From: Chloroflexota bacterium
GTDB taxonomy: Bacteria > Chloroflexota > Anaerolineae > Anaerolineales > UBA4823
Length of the DNA: 64,000 nucleotides
NCBI GenBank assembly: GCA_012516075.1
Contig: JAAYXE010000118.1
Coordinates: 1-64,000 of the forward strand
Reading direction: 5' to 3'
Shown here piece by piece: positions 22,390 through 30,117 of this stretch. Below the pieces are notes generated by a model. The model was not told where the DNA came from, searched no databases, and saw only the letters and a program-made list of their open reading frames with translations. A program made the position numbers and the translations under genes. Position 1 is the stretch's first letter. Each line of letters opens with the position of its first letter.

Positions 22390-24798
22390 ATGGCTGTGAA
22401 CAATCTTCCCGTCCAGACCACCCCATTCATCGGCCGGGATGATGAGCTGGCTGAGATCGCCGCGCTCCTGGCCGACCCGGACTGCCGGCTGCTGACCCTG
22501 ACCGGGCCCGGAGGGATTGGAAAAACACGCCTGGCCGTCCAGGCTGCTGCACAGGTAGCTGCTTCCTTTGCCGACGGGGTTTATTTCGTCGCTCTTAATC
22601 CCCTCAGTTCACCTGATTACCTGATCCCTACGCTTGCCGGCACGGTTGGTTTTTCGTTCTCCGGGCAGGAGGATCCGCTCCAGCAGCTTCTGAACTATTT
22701 AAGCTCGAAGCACATGCTGCTGGTGATGGACAATTTCGAGCACCTGATCGAGGCGGCCGGCCTGATTCCTGCCATCCTGCAGGCTGCACCGGGGATCAAG
22801 GTCCTGGTGACTTCGCGTGCTGTGCTCGATCTGCAGGAAGAGTGGATCCGCCCCGTGCAGGGCCTGAAATTCCCGGAAGAGGCAGCCTCCCAGCCCATCG
22901 AAACATACAGCGCCGCGCAGTTATTTATCGAGCGCGCCCGGCGCGTGCAGGCGAATTTTTCTCCCCGCCAGGAACAGGAGTGCATCGCCCGCATATGCCG
23001 GCTCGTCCAGGGCATGCCGCTGGCACTGGAACTGGCGGCAACCTGGTTGAAGACCCTGACGTGCGCTGAGATCGCCGCAGAAATTCAGCGCAGTATGAAT
23101 ATCCTGGCGACCACGCTCCGCAATGTGCCGGAGAGGCACCGCAGCATGCGCGCTGTGTTCGAACAGTCCTGGAACCTGCTTGGATCTTCCGAAAGGGAAG
23201 CCTTCAAGCGTATGGCGGTTTTCCAGGGGCGCTTCCACCACCAGGCAGCTCAGGCGGTGACGGGGGCAGACCTGCTGACTCTTCAGGCGCTAGTGGACCA
23301 GTCACTGCTTCGCATGGCTCCGGACGGCCGCTATGAAATTCACGAGCTCCTGAAGCAGTACGCTGCCGAACGCCTGAGTGAAAACCCACATGAAGAAGAA
23401 CAGGCCTGTGAACAGCACGCTAATTACTACGCTGGTTACCTGTCTCGCCAGGAGAAGCGCCTCATCGGCCCGGACCAGCTCGCCGTACTCGACCAGATCG
23501 ATGCCGAGATCGATAATATTCGCTCCGCCTGGCGCTGGGCTGTGGAGAAGGGGAATGCTGAGACGATCAGGCAGTTCATGGGCTGCCTGCTGATCTATAA
23601 CCAGATTCGCACCAGGATCCATGAAGGTGCCGATATGTTCAACCTGGCGCTGCAGCGGTTTGAAGGTTCAGGCGGGCAGCTCGAGGGCAACCTTTGCATG
23701 CATGCAGCCTGGTTTGAAGCCACACGGGGCAAATACGGCAGGGCCGTTCATCTATTTGAAAAAGGTTTCAGCCTCTTGACGGATGGCTGCCCCCAGGGAT
23801 CATCTGCCATGGCGCTGGCGGGAACTACTTTTATCTATGATTCTCAGGGCCTGCCCTGGGACAAAGCCAAAGTCATGGAAATGATCCGTGCATATTTTGA
23901 AAACTGCCGGAGGACAGGCGAACGATGGGGCGAAGCCTGGCTGGCTTATGCCCTGGGAGCCTTCGCCTTTTACGACGACCGGTCTGATGAAGCTCTGGTC
24001 TGGTTAAGGGGCAGTCTGGATATCTTTCGAGACCTGGAAGACCGGTGGAGTTCGACGAACGTTTTGAACCTGCTCGGGGTCCTCTTGATCAAGGCCAGGT
24101 TGTATTCTGAAGCGCAGCGCGTCTTTCAGGAATCACTGGCGATCTGCCAGGAACTGCGCGATCTGGGCGGCGTAGCCTTTTGTCTCGGACACCTGGGTGA
24201 GATTGCGGCGCACCTGGAGGAGTATGAGAGCTCGCGGCAGTACATCCTCGAAGCTGTCAAGATCATGTACGAGACGAAACAAAACCTTTTCATGTTCTGG
24301 AACCTGTTCGACCTGGCTGAGTCCCTTCACCGGACTGGCGAGAATGAACGGGCCGTTCAGATCTGCGCATTTATTCTCAGCCAGCGGAGCGACCCGGAAA
24401 CCGAATCATATATCCGGCCGCGCCTGGAGGCCTATCAAAGAGAAATGCAGCCTGAAGCCTACGCGCGAGCGGTGCAGGCGGGCGAGAGCACAGACCTGGA
24501 CACTCTGATCCAGGATCTGTGGGCGGAATTTTCTCAGCAGAAAGAGACTGCTGCACAGACTTTGACTCCTCAGGCCCGGCCCACCAGCGGCAGCTCGCCC
24601 CTGGTTGAGGAGCTGAGCCCACGCGAGCTGGAAGTACTCTCTTACGTCGCTGCCGGCTATTCGAACCAGGAGATTGCCCGCAAATTGACGGTGACGGTGG
24701 GTACGGTCAAGAAACACATCAATAACATCTTTGGCAAGCTGCAGGTGAGCAACCGGACGCAGGCGGCTGCCAGGGCGCGCGAGCTGGGTATCCTCTAA
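22390..24798 (+). CDS. LuxR-family regulator with NB-ARC-like ATPase and TPR-like domain
   Basis: 802 residues. The N-terminal STAND/NB-ARC-type ATPase has Walker A GPGGIGKT (residues 39-46) and Walker B LLVMDNFEHL. It is followed by a helical winged region and TPR-like repeats (about 390-700; ALVWLRGSLDIFRDLEDRW). A C-terminal LuxR helix-turn-helix (about 738-800) has LSPRELEVLSYVAAGYSNQE and VTVGTVKKHINNIFGKLQ. This MalT/AfsR-like layout senses a ligand or partner and then binds DNA. The ligand and targets are unknown; the adjacent ParB-like gene is a possible target. The gene begins 9 bp after an AAGAGG sequence. Confidence 0.88.
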   Translation: MAVNNLPVQTTPFIGRDDELAEIAALLADPDCRLLTLTGPGGIGKTRLAVQAAAQVAASFADGVYFVALNPLSSPDYLIPTLAGTVGFSFSGQEDPLQQLLNYLSSKHMLLVMDNFEHLIEAAGLIPAILQAAPGIKVLVTSRAVLDLQEEWIRPVQGLKFPEEAASQPIETYSAAQLFIERARRVQANFSPRQEQECIARICRLVQGMPLALELAATWLKTLTCAEIAAEIQRSMNILATTLRNVPERHRSMRAVFEQSWNLLGSSEREAFKRMAVFQGRFHHQAAQAVTGADLLTLQALVDQSLLRMAPDGRYEIHELLKQYAAERLSENPHEEEQACEQHANYYAGYLSRQEKRLIGPDQLAVLDQIDAEIDNIRSAWRWAVEKGNAETIRQFMGCLLIYNQIRTRIHEGADMFNLALQRFEGSGGQLEGNLCMHAAWFEATRGKYGRAVHLFEKGFSLLTDGCPQGSSAMALAGTTFIYDSQGLPWDKAKVMEMIRAYFENCRRTGERWGEAWLAYALGAFAFYDDRSDEALVWLRGSLDIFRDLEDRWSSTNVLNLLGVLLIKARLYSEAQRVFQESLAICQELRDLGGVAFCLGHLGEIAAHLEEYESSRQYILEAVKIMYETKQNLFMFWNLFDLAESLHRTGENERAVQICAFILSQRSDPETESYIRPRLEAYQREMQPEAYARAVQAGESTDLDTLIQDLWAEFSQQKETAAQTLTPQARPTSGSSPLVEELSPRELEVLSYVAAGYSNQEIARKLTVTVGTVKKHINNIFGKLQVSNRTQAAARARELGIL

Positions 24799-24856
24799 CC
24801 CGGTTAAATCAACCCCCTCTAACCAATAATCAACCAGTGGATACTACTTTGGGTAA

Positions 24857-24886
24857 CTGACAGTTCACCCTCCTGTTTGCTATTGT
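24857..24886 (+). promoter_or_regulatory. Probable promoter of the ParB-like gene
   Basis: CTGACA and TATTGT are spaced 18 bp apart, 33 bp before the ATG. The -10 box overlaps the left arm of the inverted repeat listed next. Confidence 0.5.
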
Positions 24887-24909
24887 CGTGGCAGGTATAG
24901 CAAAACAGG
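24872..24909 (+). repeat. Inverted repeat overlapping promoter and ribosome-binding site
   Basis: CCTGTTTGCTAT pairs with ATAGCAAAACAGG (one extra base in the right arm) across 13 nt. The left arm covers the -10 region, and the right arm runs into the AGGAGG ribosome-binding site. It is either an operator or an RNA hairpin that could hide the SD. Confidence 0.55.
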
Positions 24910-24918
24910 AGGTGGGTC

Positions 24919-25416
24919 ATGCTGTCACCGCAGGAGAACGTTACGATTGTCAACCAGACGTTGGGACAGTCGGACGAGAAATATCGCGCACGCCGCCAGG
25001 CCATCCAGCTGTACTGGAGAGTCTACTACCAGGGGCAGCGCCGGCGGTTGTGGAGGAGTTTTATCCGCGGCAGGAATCGCCTGCGCGATCTGAATGAAGC
25101 ACTGCGCTCCTCGAAGGTTAAGGCTCGCCATGCTGCCGGCCTGCAGAATGTACCCATCGCCCAAATTCGCGGCAGCGAGGGGCGCAGCCGGGACTTCGAT
25201 GCCGAATTTCATCCGATCAACGAACGGACGGAGGAGCGCTGGGTAAGCATCGCCAGCGCCCAGATGCTGGATAAAGCCCTGCCGCCCGTCGAGCTCATCC
25301 AGGTGGGCGATGACTATTATGTGCGCGACGGCCATCACCGTATCTCGGTGGCCAGGGCGCTCGGGCAGATGGCCATTGAGGCCGATGTGACGGTTTGGGA
25401 GGTCGAGCCAGCCTGA
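24919..25416 (+). CDS. ParB/sulfiredoxin-like domain protein
   Basis: 165 residues. Residues about 1-70 are a basic helical region (QGQRRRLWRSFIRGRNRLRD). The C-terminal domain (about 75-165) has VPIAQIRGSEGR and the ParB/Srx-like motif VRDGHHRISVARALGQ. Members of this fold bind or hydrolyse nucleotides (CTP in ParB, ATP in sulfiredoxin); small stand-alone copies in Chloroflexota have no known role. SD AGGAGG precedes the ATG. It follows the LuxR-ATPase regulator and has its own likely promoter with an inverted repeat. Confidence 0.75.
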   Translation: MLSPQENVTIVNQTLGQSDEKYRARRQAIQLYWRVYYQGQRRRLWRSFIRGRNRLRDLNEALRSSKVKARHAAGLQNVPIAQIRGSEGRSRDFDAEFHPINERTEERWVSIASAQMLDKALPPVELIQVGDDYYVRDGHHRISVARALGQMAIEADVTVWEVEPA

Positions 25417-25470
25417 TTTCTCTTTCAGCCTTTTATGAAAGCCAGCTGCCCGGCCGGCTGGCGGAAGCGC

Positions 25471-25517
25471 CCGGCCCCCCACCCTGGTTAGCAAGGCTGA
25501 TCGTGATGGGGGGCCGG
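25471..25517. repeat. Long-loop inverted repeat downstream of the ParB-like gene
   Basis: CCGGCCCCCCA pairs perfectly with TGGGGGGCCGG across 25 nt. It lies in the 247-bp gap between the ParB-like gene and the convergent hydrolase gene. It may serve as a terminator, but there is no U-tract. I see no gene in the gap. Confidence 0.5.
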
Positions 25518-25663
25518 ATCCTGTACTGGTTTTATTGGGCAGATTTGACATGCGCGTACGATCAGCGGTCTTGCGGCAGAGGTGCGCATCAACCCCATAA
25601 TCCGGTCGTGACCTGAATGTACCGGTCAGGAACAGGTTGGTTATTGGATCAGAACCGAATCTC

Positions 25664-26533
25664 TCAAGGCGTTGCGGCCACAGCTTCCACCGCTGTTTCG
25701 ATAAGATCAACAACAGCCTTGGGGTTGGAGATCATTGCCGGGTGCGGCGCCCTGACCTGAACGATCTGGGCATTGGCGCGTTCGGCCATGAAGAACTGGA
25801 GGTAAGGAGGAATGACCTTATCGCGCGTGCCAATCAGGTACCAGGACGGGATCTCTTTCCAGGCAGGGGGTCCAGATGGCTCTGCGAGAGCACTTAATGT
25901 AACGGGCTGTTGTGAGGCAGCCAGAACAGCTGCCCCGTCAGCTCTTATCGTGTTAGCGAAGCACGATGGGAACACCTCTTGCTTAATATAAAGATCGACA
26001 TCGCCGTTCTGAGCCCCCGGATACGATACGGTATTGAAAATCGCTGCGGGATCACCCAAAACGCAGGATGGAGCTGCCCCAGGTGGCGGCGGCATCGAGG
26101 CAAGCTGCAGCGCTGACTCGCCCTCCTCAGGCGCAAAACCATCAATATAAACAAGCGCTTTAACATTTGGTTTCCCGAATGCCGCATTGGTTATAACAGC
26201 GCCGGCGTAGGAGTGTCCGACCAGGATGATCGGGCCGGGTATGGTATCGAGGATACTGGCAACATAAGCCGCATCAGATGAGAGCCCGCGCAGCGGGTTG
26301 GGCACCACCCATACTGTATATCCATCCGCCTGGAGACGAGCGGTAACCCCGGCCCAGCTGGAACCGTCTGCCCAGGCTCCATGTACCAGGACAATGGTTG
26401 GTGCAGGATCATTGGATTGGGCTGCTCCCTGCGCCTGTGTGTTCGCGCCCGTGGATAACACGGGGAGGAAGAAAATGACGACGATCACCACCCTCAGGAG
26501 TGAGCGAAGAAATTTCGATCTATTGCGTTTCAT
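25664..26533 (-). CDS. Secreted alpha/beta hydrolase
   Basis: 289 residues from ATG 26533. A Sec signal peptide (basic KRNRSKFLR, then hydrophobic VVIVVIFFLPVL) precedes the mature enzyme. The hydrolase fold shows VLVHGAWADGSSW (oxyanion region), the nucleophile elbow GHSYAGAVI, and a late VRAPHPAM with the likely catalytic His. The closest type is the EstC/pyrethroid-esterase-like or hydroxynitrile-lyase-like group of serine hydrolases; the natural substrate is unknown. The ATG is preceded by AAGGGGATC. An upstream GTG is possible but has no SD. Confidence 0.85.
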   Translation of the reverse strand: MKRNRSKFLRSLLRVVIVVIFFLPVLSTGANTQAQGAAQSNDPAPTIVLVHGAWADGSSWAGVTARLQADGYTVWVVPNPLRGLSSDAAYVASILDTIPGPIILVGHSYAGAVITNAAFGKPNVKALVYIDGFAPEEGESALQLASMPPPPGAAPSCVLGDPAAIFNTVSYPGAQNGDVDLYIKQEVFPSCFANTIRADGAAVLAASQQPVTLSALAEPSGPPAWKEIPSWYLIGTRDKVIPPYLQFFMAERANAQIVQVRAPHPAMISNPKAVVDLIETAVEAVAATP

Positions 26534-26741
26534 GATTGATCCCCTTATCACTAAAATTGGTTGACCAGAAAACCGGTTTTAAACTCCCCCGGAACCTATT
26601 TGCGGCATTAGTTAGCAGCACTGGAACACATCAGGCCAGCACCAGCAGGTACACATCTATCAGGCTGCCCTGTCATACCGGTGCTCCCTGTAGATTTTCA
26701 CAGGACCAGAAACGTGACAGTCCGATCAGGCAGCTGCAGTT

Positions 26742-27491
26742 TCAGAAAGCAGCCTGGCTGAGCCAATCTTCAAAACGGGTCTCTGCAAGTGAGGCGTCCT
26801 CACCGGGCACGAGTGTGCGCTCGCCGAGTTCTGCGCCAAAGTAGCGCGCATGCGGATCCGTGATGACTGCACGTGAATCGCCGCGTTCGCTGAGAAATCG
26901 CTGGACCAGTTCATCGAGCCGGTATTGTTGAGGTCCTGCCACTTCAACGATGGCGTTCACTGGTGCTCCTACGGAGATTGTTCCGACTGCACTGGCAACA
27001 TCCTCGGCCGCCATGGGTTGGATCAAAACATGGGCGAGCCGCACCGTGCCGTCCGTCGTCGCGTCATCAGCAATCCTTTTAATGAATTCGAAGAACTGGG
27101 TTGCATGGACGATCGAATATGGAATCGATGCTCCCCTGATCAGTTCCTCCTGTACAATCTTGGCTCGAAAGTAACCACTTTGAGAAAGCCGGTCGGTACC
27201 CACGACCGACAACACGACATGATGGCCCACACCTGCTGCCGTTTCTGCATTCAGAAGGTTGCTGGTTGACGTTTCGAAGAATTTCATCACAGCCGCATCA
27301 TCGAAGGATGGAGAGTTCGACACATCGATAACCACATCGGCGCCGTCAAGAGCCCCGGCCAGCCCTTCGCCGGTGAGTGTGTTGACACCTGTATCTGGTG
27401 ACGCCGGAATTACCTGATGTCCCTGTTCACCAAGCTTACGGACGAGCTTCGAGCCAATCAGGCCGCTTCCACCGATTACCACGATTTTCAT
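26742..27491 (-). CDS. NmrA-like NAD(P)-binding atypical SDR
   Basis: 249 residues. The N-terminal Rossmann motif is KIVVIGGSGLIGSKLVRKLG (GxxGxxG). The catalytic Tyr-Lys pair of classical SDRs is absent, as in NmrA/QOR2-like proteins. LSVVGTDRLSQSGYFRAK and YSIVHATQFFEF are typical of this group, which includes redox sensors and quinone reductases. SD GAAAGGATACAG precedes the ATG. The gene stands alone; nothing nearby suggests a pathway. Confidence 0.85.
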   Translation of the reverse strand: MKIVVIGGSGLIGSKLVRKLGEQGHQVIPASPDTGVNTLTGEGLAGALDGADVVIDVSNSPSFDDAAVMKFFETSTSNLLNAETAAGVGHHVVLSVVGTDRLSQSGYFRAKIVQEELIRGASIPYSIVHATQFFEFIKRIADDATTDGTVRLAHVLIQPMAAEDVASAVGTISVGAPVNAIVEVAGPQQYRLDELVQRFLSERGDSRAVITDPHARYFGAELGERTLVPGEDASLAETRFEDWLSQAAF

Positions 27492-28185
27492 TCTGTATCC
27501 TTTCTATGGTCTTCTGGGGCTCCTGCCGTTTTCCGGTCACGAAGCATAAACAGTGCAGCATGCCTGTGAGAGACAATTCACACAGGTTGCTGCAGGAGGG
27601 CTGCTCCAGCGCGAATCTCAGCTCTGGCAGACATGCTACCGAATGGTGCAGTAAGCTGTCACGCGATGTTACGCGCGGTGAAGCAGCATTTTATAGGACT
27701 TGCGGGATATCCTCAGGGGCGGTAAAGGAGAATGCAGCGGTTGGCGTCAGTCCATGTATTAACCCCTATCGGACGTCGACCATGCGTTGATGATGCGAAT
27801 CCAACCGGCTTTTTTAATTATATATTAAATACCCTTTAAGTCTATAAATATGCTGTTAAGGTTTGTTCACTTCCAAGATTACCCTGTTCATATCCATGTG
27901 ATCGATTTTTCATTGGAGCGGTGGATGGTAAGTTATCTCGCCGCCTGCCGGATGTTCTTCTCCTGGCGTTGGATTAGACAGCAGCGATATCTCAATGTCA
28001 CAGCCCGGCCCTGTCACTTCTTCCGTCCAAATACGAGTTACTCGGGTAAAATAGTCTCGTACAATCGAACAGGCATTCGAATTATCGACCGGCGCTGCAG
28101 AACAGCTCAGGGGAATATTATGCATGCGTTCGCGACTGCGCACTGCCTGAGTTCGAAATAACCAACAGTAAGGGGAGAGCTTTAT
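27492..28185. other. 694-bp gap without a supported gene
   Basis: Two short open frames exist here (plus 27850-28161, minus 27910-28143), but neither has a good ribosome-binding site or a family I recognise. The middle (about 27800-27870) is AT-rich, unlike the neighbours. The last 25 bp contain the SD (AAGGGGAGAG) of the next gene. It could hold the remains of a lost gene. Confidence 0.5.
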
Positions 28186-28785
28186 ATGGCAAGGAAACTG
28201 GTCGTATTAACCTTTACGTCCCTGGACGGGGTGATGCAGGCCCCGGGAGGAAAGGGCGAGGACCCTTCGGATGGGTTTGACCTGGAGGGCTGGACCGTGC
28301 ACTACTTCGACGAGGCTATGGGCGAAGAAATGGACCGTCAGATGGGCCAACCCTTTGATCTGCTGCTGGGCCGCAAGACGTACGACATCTTCGCGGCTTA
28401 CTGGCCTCACCAGGATCCCGATCCATTTGCCGGGTCGAAAAAATACGTGGTCACGAGCCGGCCTGTTCAGACGGATTGGAAAGGAACGATCCCCATCCAC
28501 GGTGATGTGACGGCAGAAGTCCGGCGCATCAAACAGGAGGATGGCCCGATGATTCAGGTTCACGGCAGCAGCCAGCTCATTCAGGCGCTGCTGGCCGGCG
28601 ACCTGGTTGACGAACTGTGGTTGAAGATCTTCCCGGTCACGCTGGGGAAAGGCAAGCGCCTGTTCGGGGCGGGGACCATTCCCGCTTCTTTTAAACTGAC
28701 CGGTTCCAGTGCAACGCCGAGCGGCGTGATTGTTGCCGCATATCAAAGGGACGGCGATATCCGCCTGGGTACGTTTATGCAATGA
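28186..28785 (+). CDS. Dihydrofolate-reductase-family protein (RibD C-terminal domain type)
   Basis: 199 residues. RibD_C/DHFR-like fold with LVVLTFTSLDGVMQAPGG at the start, LLLGRKTYDIFAAYW, and the C-terminal block VDELWLKIFPVTLGKGKRLF. Proteins like YyaP/YwjB belong here; they bind NADPH, but substrates are mostly unknown, and they are not true folate reductases. A good SD precedes the ATG. A strong hairpin follows the stop codon, separating this gene from the sugar island. Confidence 0.85.
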   Translation: MARKLVVLTFTSLDGVMQAPGGKGEDPSDGFDLEGWTVHYFDEAMGEEMDRQMGQPFDLLLGRKTYDIFAAYWPHQDPDPFAGSKKYVVTSRPVQTDWKGTIPIHGDVTAEVRRIKQEDGPMIQVHGSSQLIQALLAGDLVDELWLKIFPVTLGKGKRLFGAGTIPASFKLTGSSATPSGVIVAAYQRDGDIRLGTFMQ

Positions 28786-28792
28786 AGGATGT

Positions 28793-28828
28793 GGTTCTGG
28801 GCCGGTATAAAGTTACCGGCCCAGAACC
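28793..28828 (+). terminator. Long hairpin after the DHFR-family gene
   Basis: GGTTCTGGGCCGGTA and TACCGGCCCAGAACC pair perfectly over 15 bp around a 6-nt loop, starting 8 bp after the stop codon. The tail is A-rich (ATACCAAAAAC), not U-rich, so termination without a classical U-tract must be assumed. Confidence 0.6.
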
Positions 28829-28896
28829 ATACCAAAAACTTCGCCATTCCCTCAAAATCTGTAACAATTTACAACAAACTGGCGCGAAAAAAACCA

Positions 28897-28925
28897 TTGA
28901 TTCCATGGCGGTTCTTTGTTATACT
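28897..28925 (+). promoter_or_regulatory. Promoter of the lacI-type gene and perhaps of the whole sugar island
   Basis: TTGATT and TATACT are separated by exactly 17 bp, 43 bp before the TTG start. The operator palindrome begins 3 bp after the -10 box, so a bound repressor would cover the transcription start. Confidence 0.7.
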
Positions 28926-28928
28926 GAT

Positions 28929-28946
28929 GTTACCGCTAACGGTAAC
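28929..28946 (+). promoter_or_regulatory. LacI-family operator palindrome
   Basis: GTTACCGCTAACGGTAAC, a perfect palindrome with arms GTTACCG/CGGTAAC, the pattern bound by many LacI/GntR(gluconate)-type repressors. Its place over the predicted transcription start indicates autoregulation. I found no clear second copy in front of the transporter genes. Confidence 0.7.
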
Positions 28947-28967
28947 GCTAACATAACGGAGCCGTCC

Positions 28968-29978
28968 TTGACCACTCGAGTCACCATGTCCGATGTTGCC
29001 CGTCAGGCTGGGGTCTCCCTGATGACGGTTTCGCGCGTGATCAACCACAAGGGGGATGTCAATCCGGAAACCCGTAAGCGTATCCTCAAAGTGATTAAAG
29101 AACTAGGCTACCGGCCCAGCGCGATTGCCCGCAGCCTGGCCACGCAGGAAACACGCACCATCGGCCTGGTCATCCCGGATGTCTCGAACCCCTTCTTTGC
29201 AGATATTACCCGCGGTATCGAGCAGCTTGCTTATGCCGAGGGCTATCACGTGTTCCTCTGCAACACCGAGGAGGACCCCGGCCGTGAGCTGACCCTGATC
29301 CAGTCTCTGGAAGAAAAATGGGTGGACGGACTGATCCTGTGCAGCTCGCGCCTGGACGAGAGCGTGCTGACCGATCTGCTGGCACGGCTGCCAGCTGTCG
29401 TATTGATCAACCGCCTGATGCACAACGGCGACTATGGATCAATCCAGAGCGTGCGAGTGGACGATGAAAGCGGCGCCAGCATTGCCGTTTCTCACCTGAT
29501 CCGCAGCGGCGCCCGGCGAATCGGCTTCCTGGCCGGCCCGCCAGCCTCCTTCAGCGGGCAGGGACGTAAAACTGGATACTTTAACACAATGGACGCAGCC
29601 GGGTTTACAGTCAATCCCGGCTGGGTCGTTAACTGCCAGCCTACGGTTGAAGGCGGCCACCAGGCCACCCTGAAACTCCTCGAACAGCACACTGAACTGG
29701 AAGCCCTGTACTGCTACAACGATCTGGTAGCCGTAGGTGCACTGCAGGCCTGCAAAGAACTTAAGCGGCGCATTCCCGACGACCTGATGGTCGTGGGGAA
29801 TGATGATATTCCTCTGGCAGCTCTGGTGTCACCGACCCTGACAACCTGCAGGGTCCCGCGTCGCGACCTGGGCGCACTGGCAGTCAAAGCACTGCTGGAT
29901 CGCCTCAAAGACTGCCCGGATGACTGCCAGCAGATCGTCTTACAGCCGGAACTGGTGGTGCGACAGAGCGCACCGTAA
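28968..29978 (+). CDS. LacI-family transcriptional regulator
   Basis: 336 residues from TTG 28968 (SD CGGAG six bases upstream); ATG 28986 is an alternative without SD. The N-terminal helix-turn-helix is TMSDVARQAGVSLMTVSRVI, and the hinge GYRPSAIARSL inserts in the operator minor groove. The periplasmic-binding-protein-like effector domain (TIGLVIPDVSNPFFADITRG) should bind a sugar. As first gene of the island, with a palindromic operator at its own promoter, it very likely represses the transporter and catabolic genes until substrate is present. The effector cannot be named from sequence. Confidence 0.9.
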   Translation: MTTRVTMSDVARQAGVSLMTVSRVINHKGDVNPETRKRILKVIKELGYRPSAIARSLATQETRTIGLVIPDVSNPFFADITRGIEQLAYAEGYHVFLCNTEEDPGRELTLIQSLEEKWVDGLILCSSRLDESVLTDLLARLPAVVLINRLMHNGDYGSIQSVRVDDESGASIAVSHLIRSGARRIGFLAGPPASFSGQGRKTGYFNTMDAAGFTVNPGWVVNCQPTVEGGHQATLKLLEQHTELEALYCYNDLVAVGALQACKELKRRIPDDLMVVGNDDIPLAALVSPTLTTCRVPRRDLGALAVKALLDRLKDCPDDCQQIVLQPELVVRQSAP

Positions 29979-30117
29979 AGCTTCCTTAGAAAGAAAGGAG
30001 GTGCAGCGTCATCGAATTCTCCTTCACGTTCTCCCCTCAGAGTAGCCCATCCGAACCATTCATCAGACGGACAACTTTGTCAACCACCATTCAGGTCGTC
30101 GTGGAGAAGGAGATACA

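Noticed and set aside
27850-28161. 103-codon plus-strand and 77-codon minus-strand open frames in the gap before the DHFR-family gene
   Set aside because: No SD, no family, biased composition. Kept only as part of the gap description.
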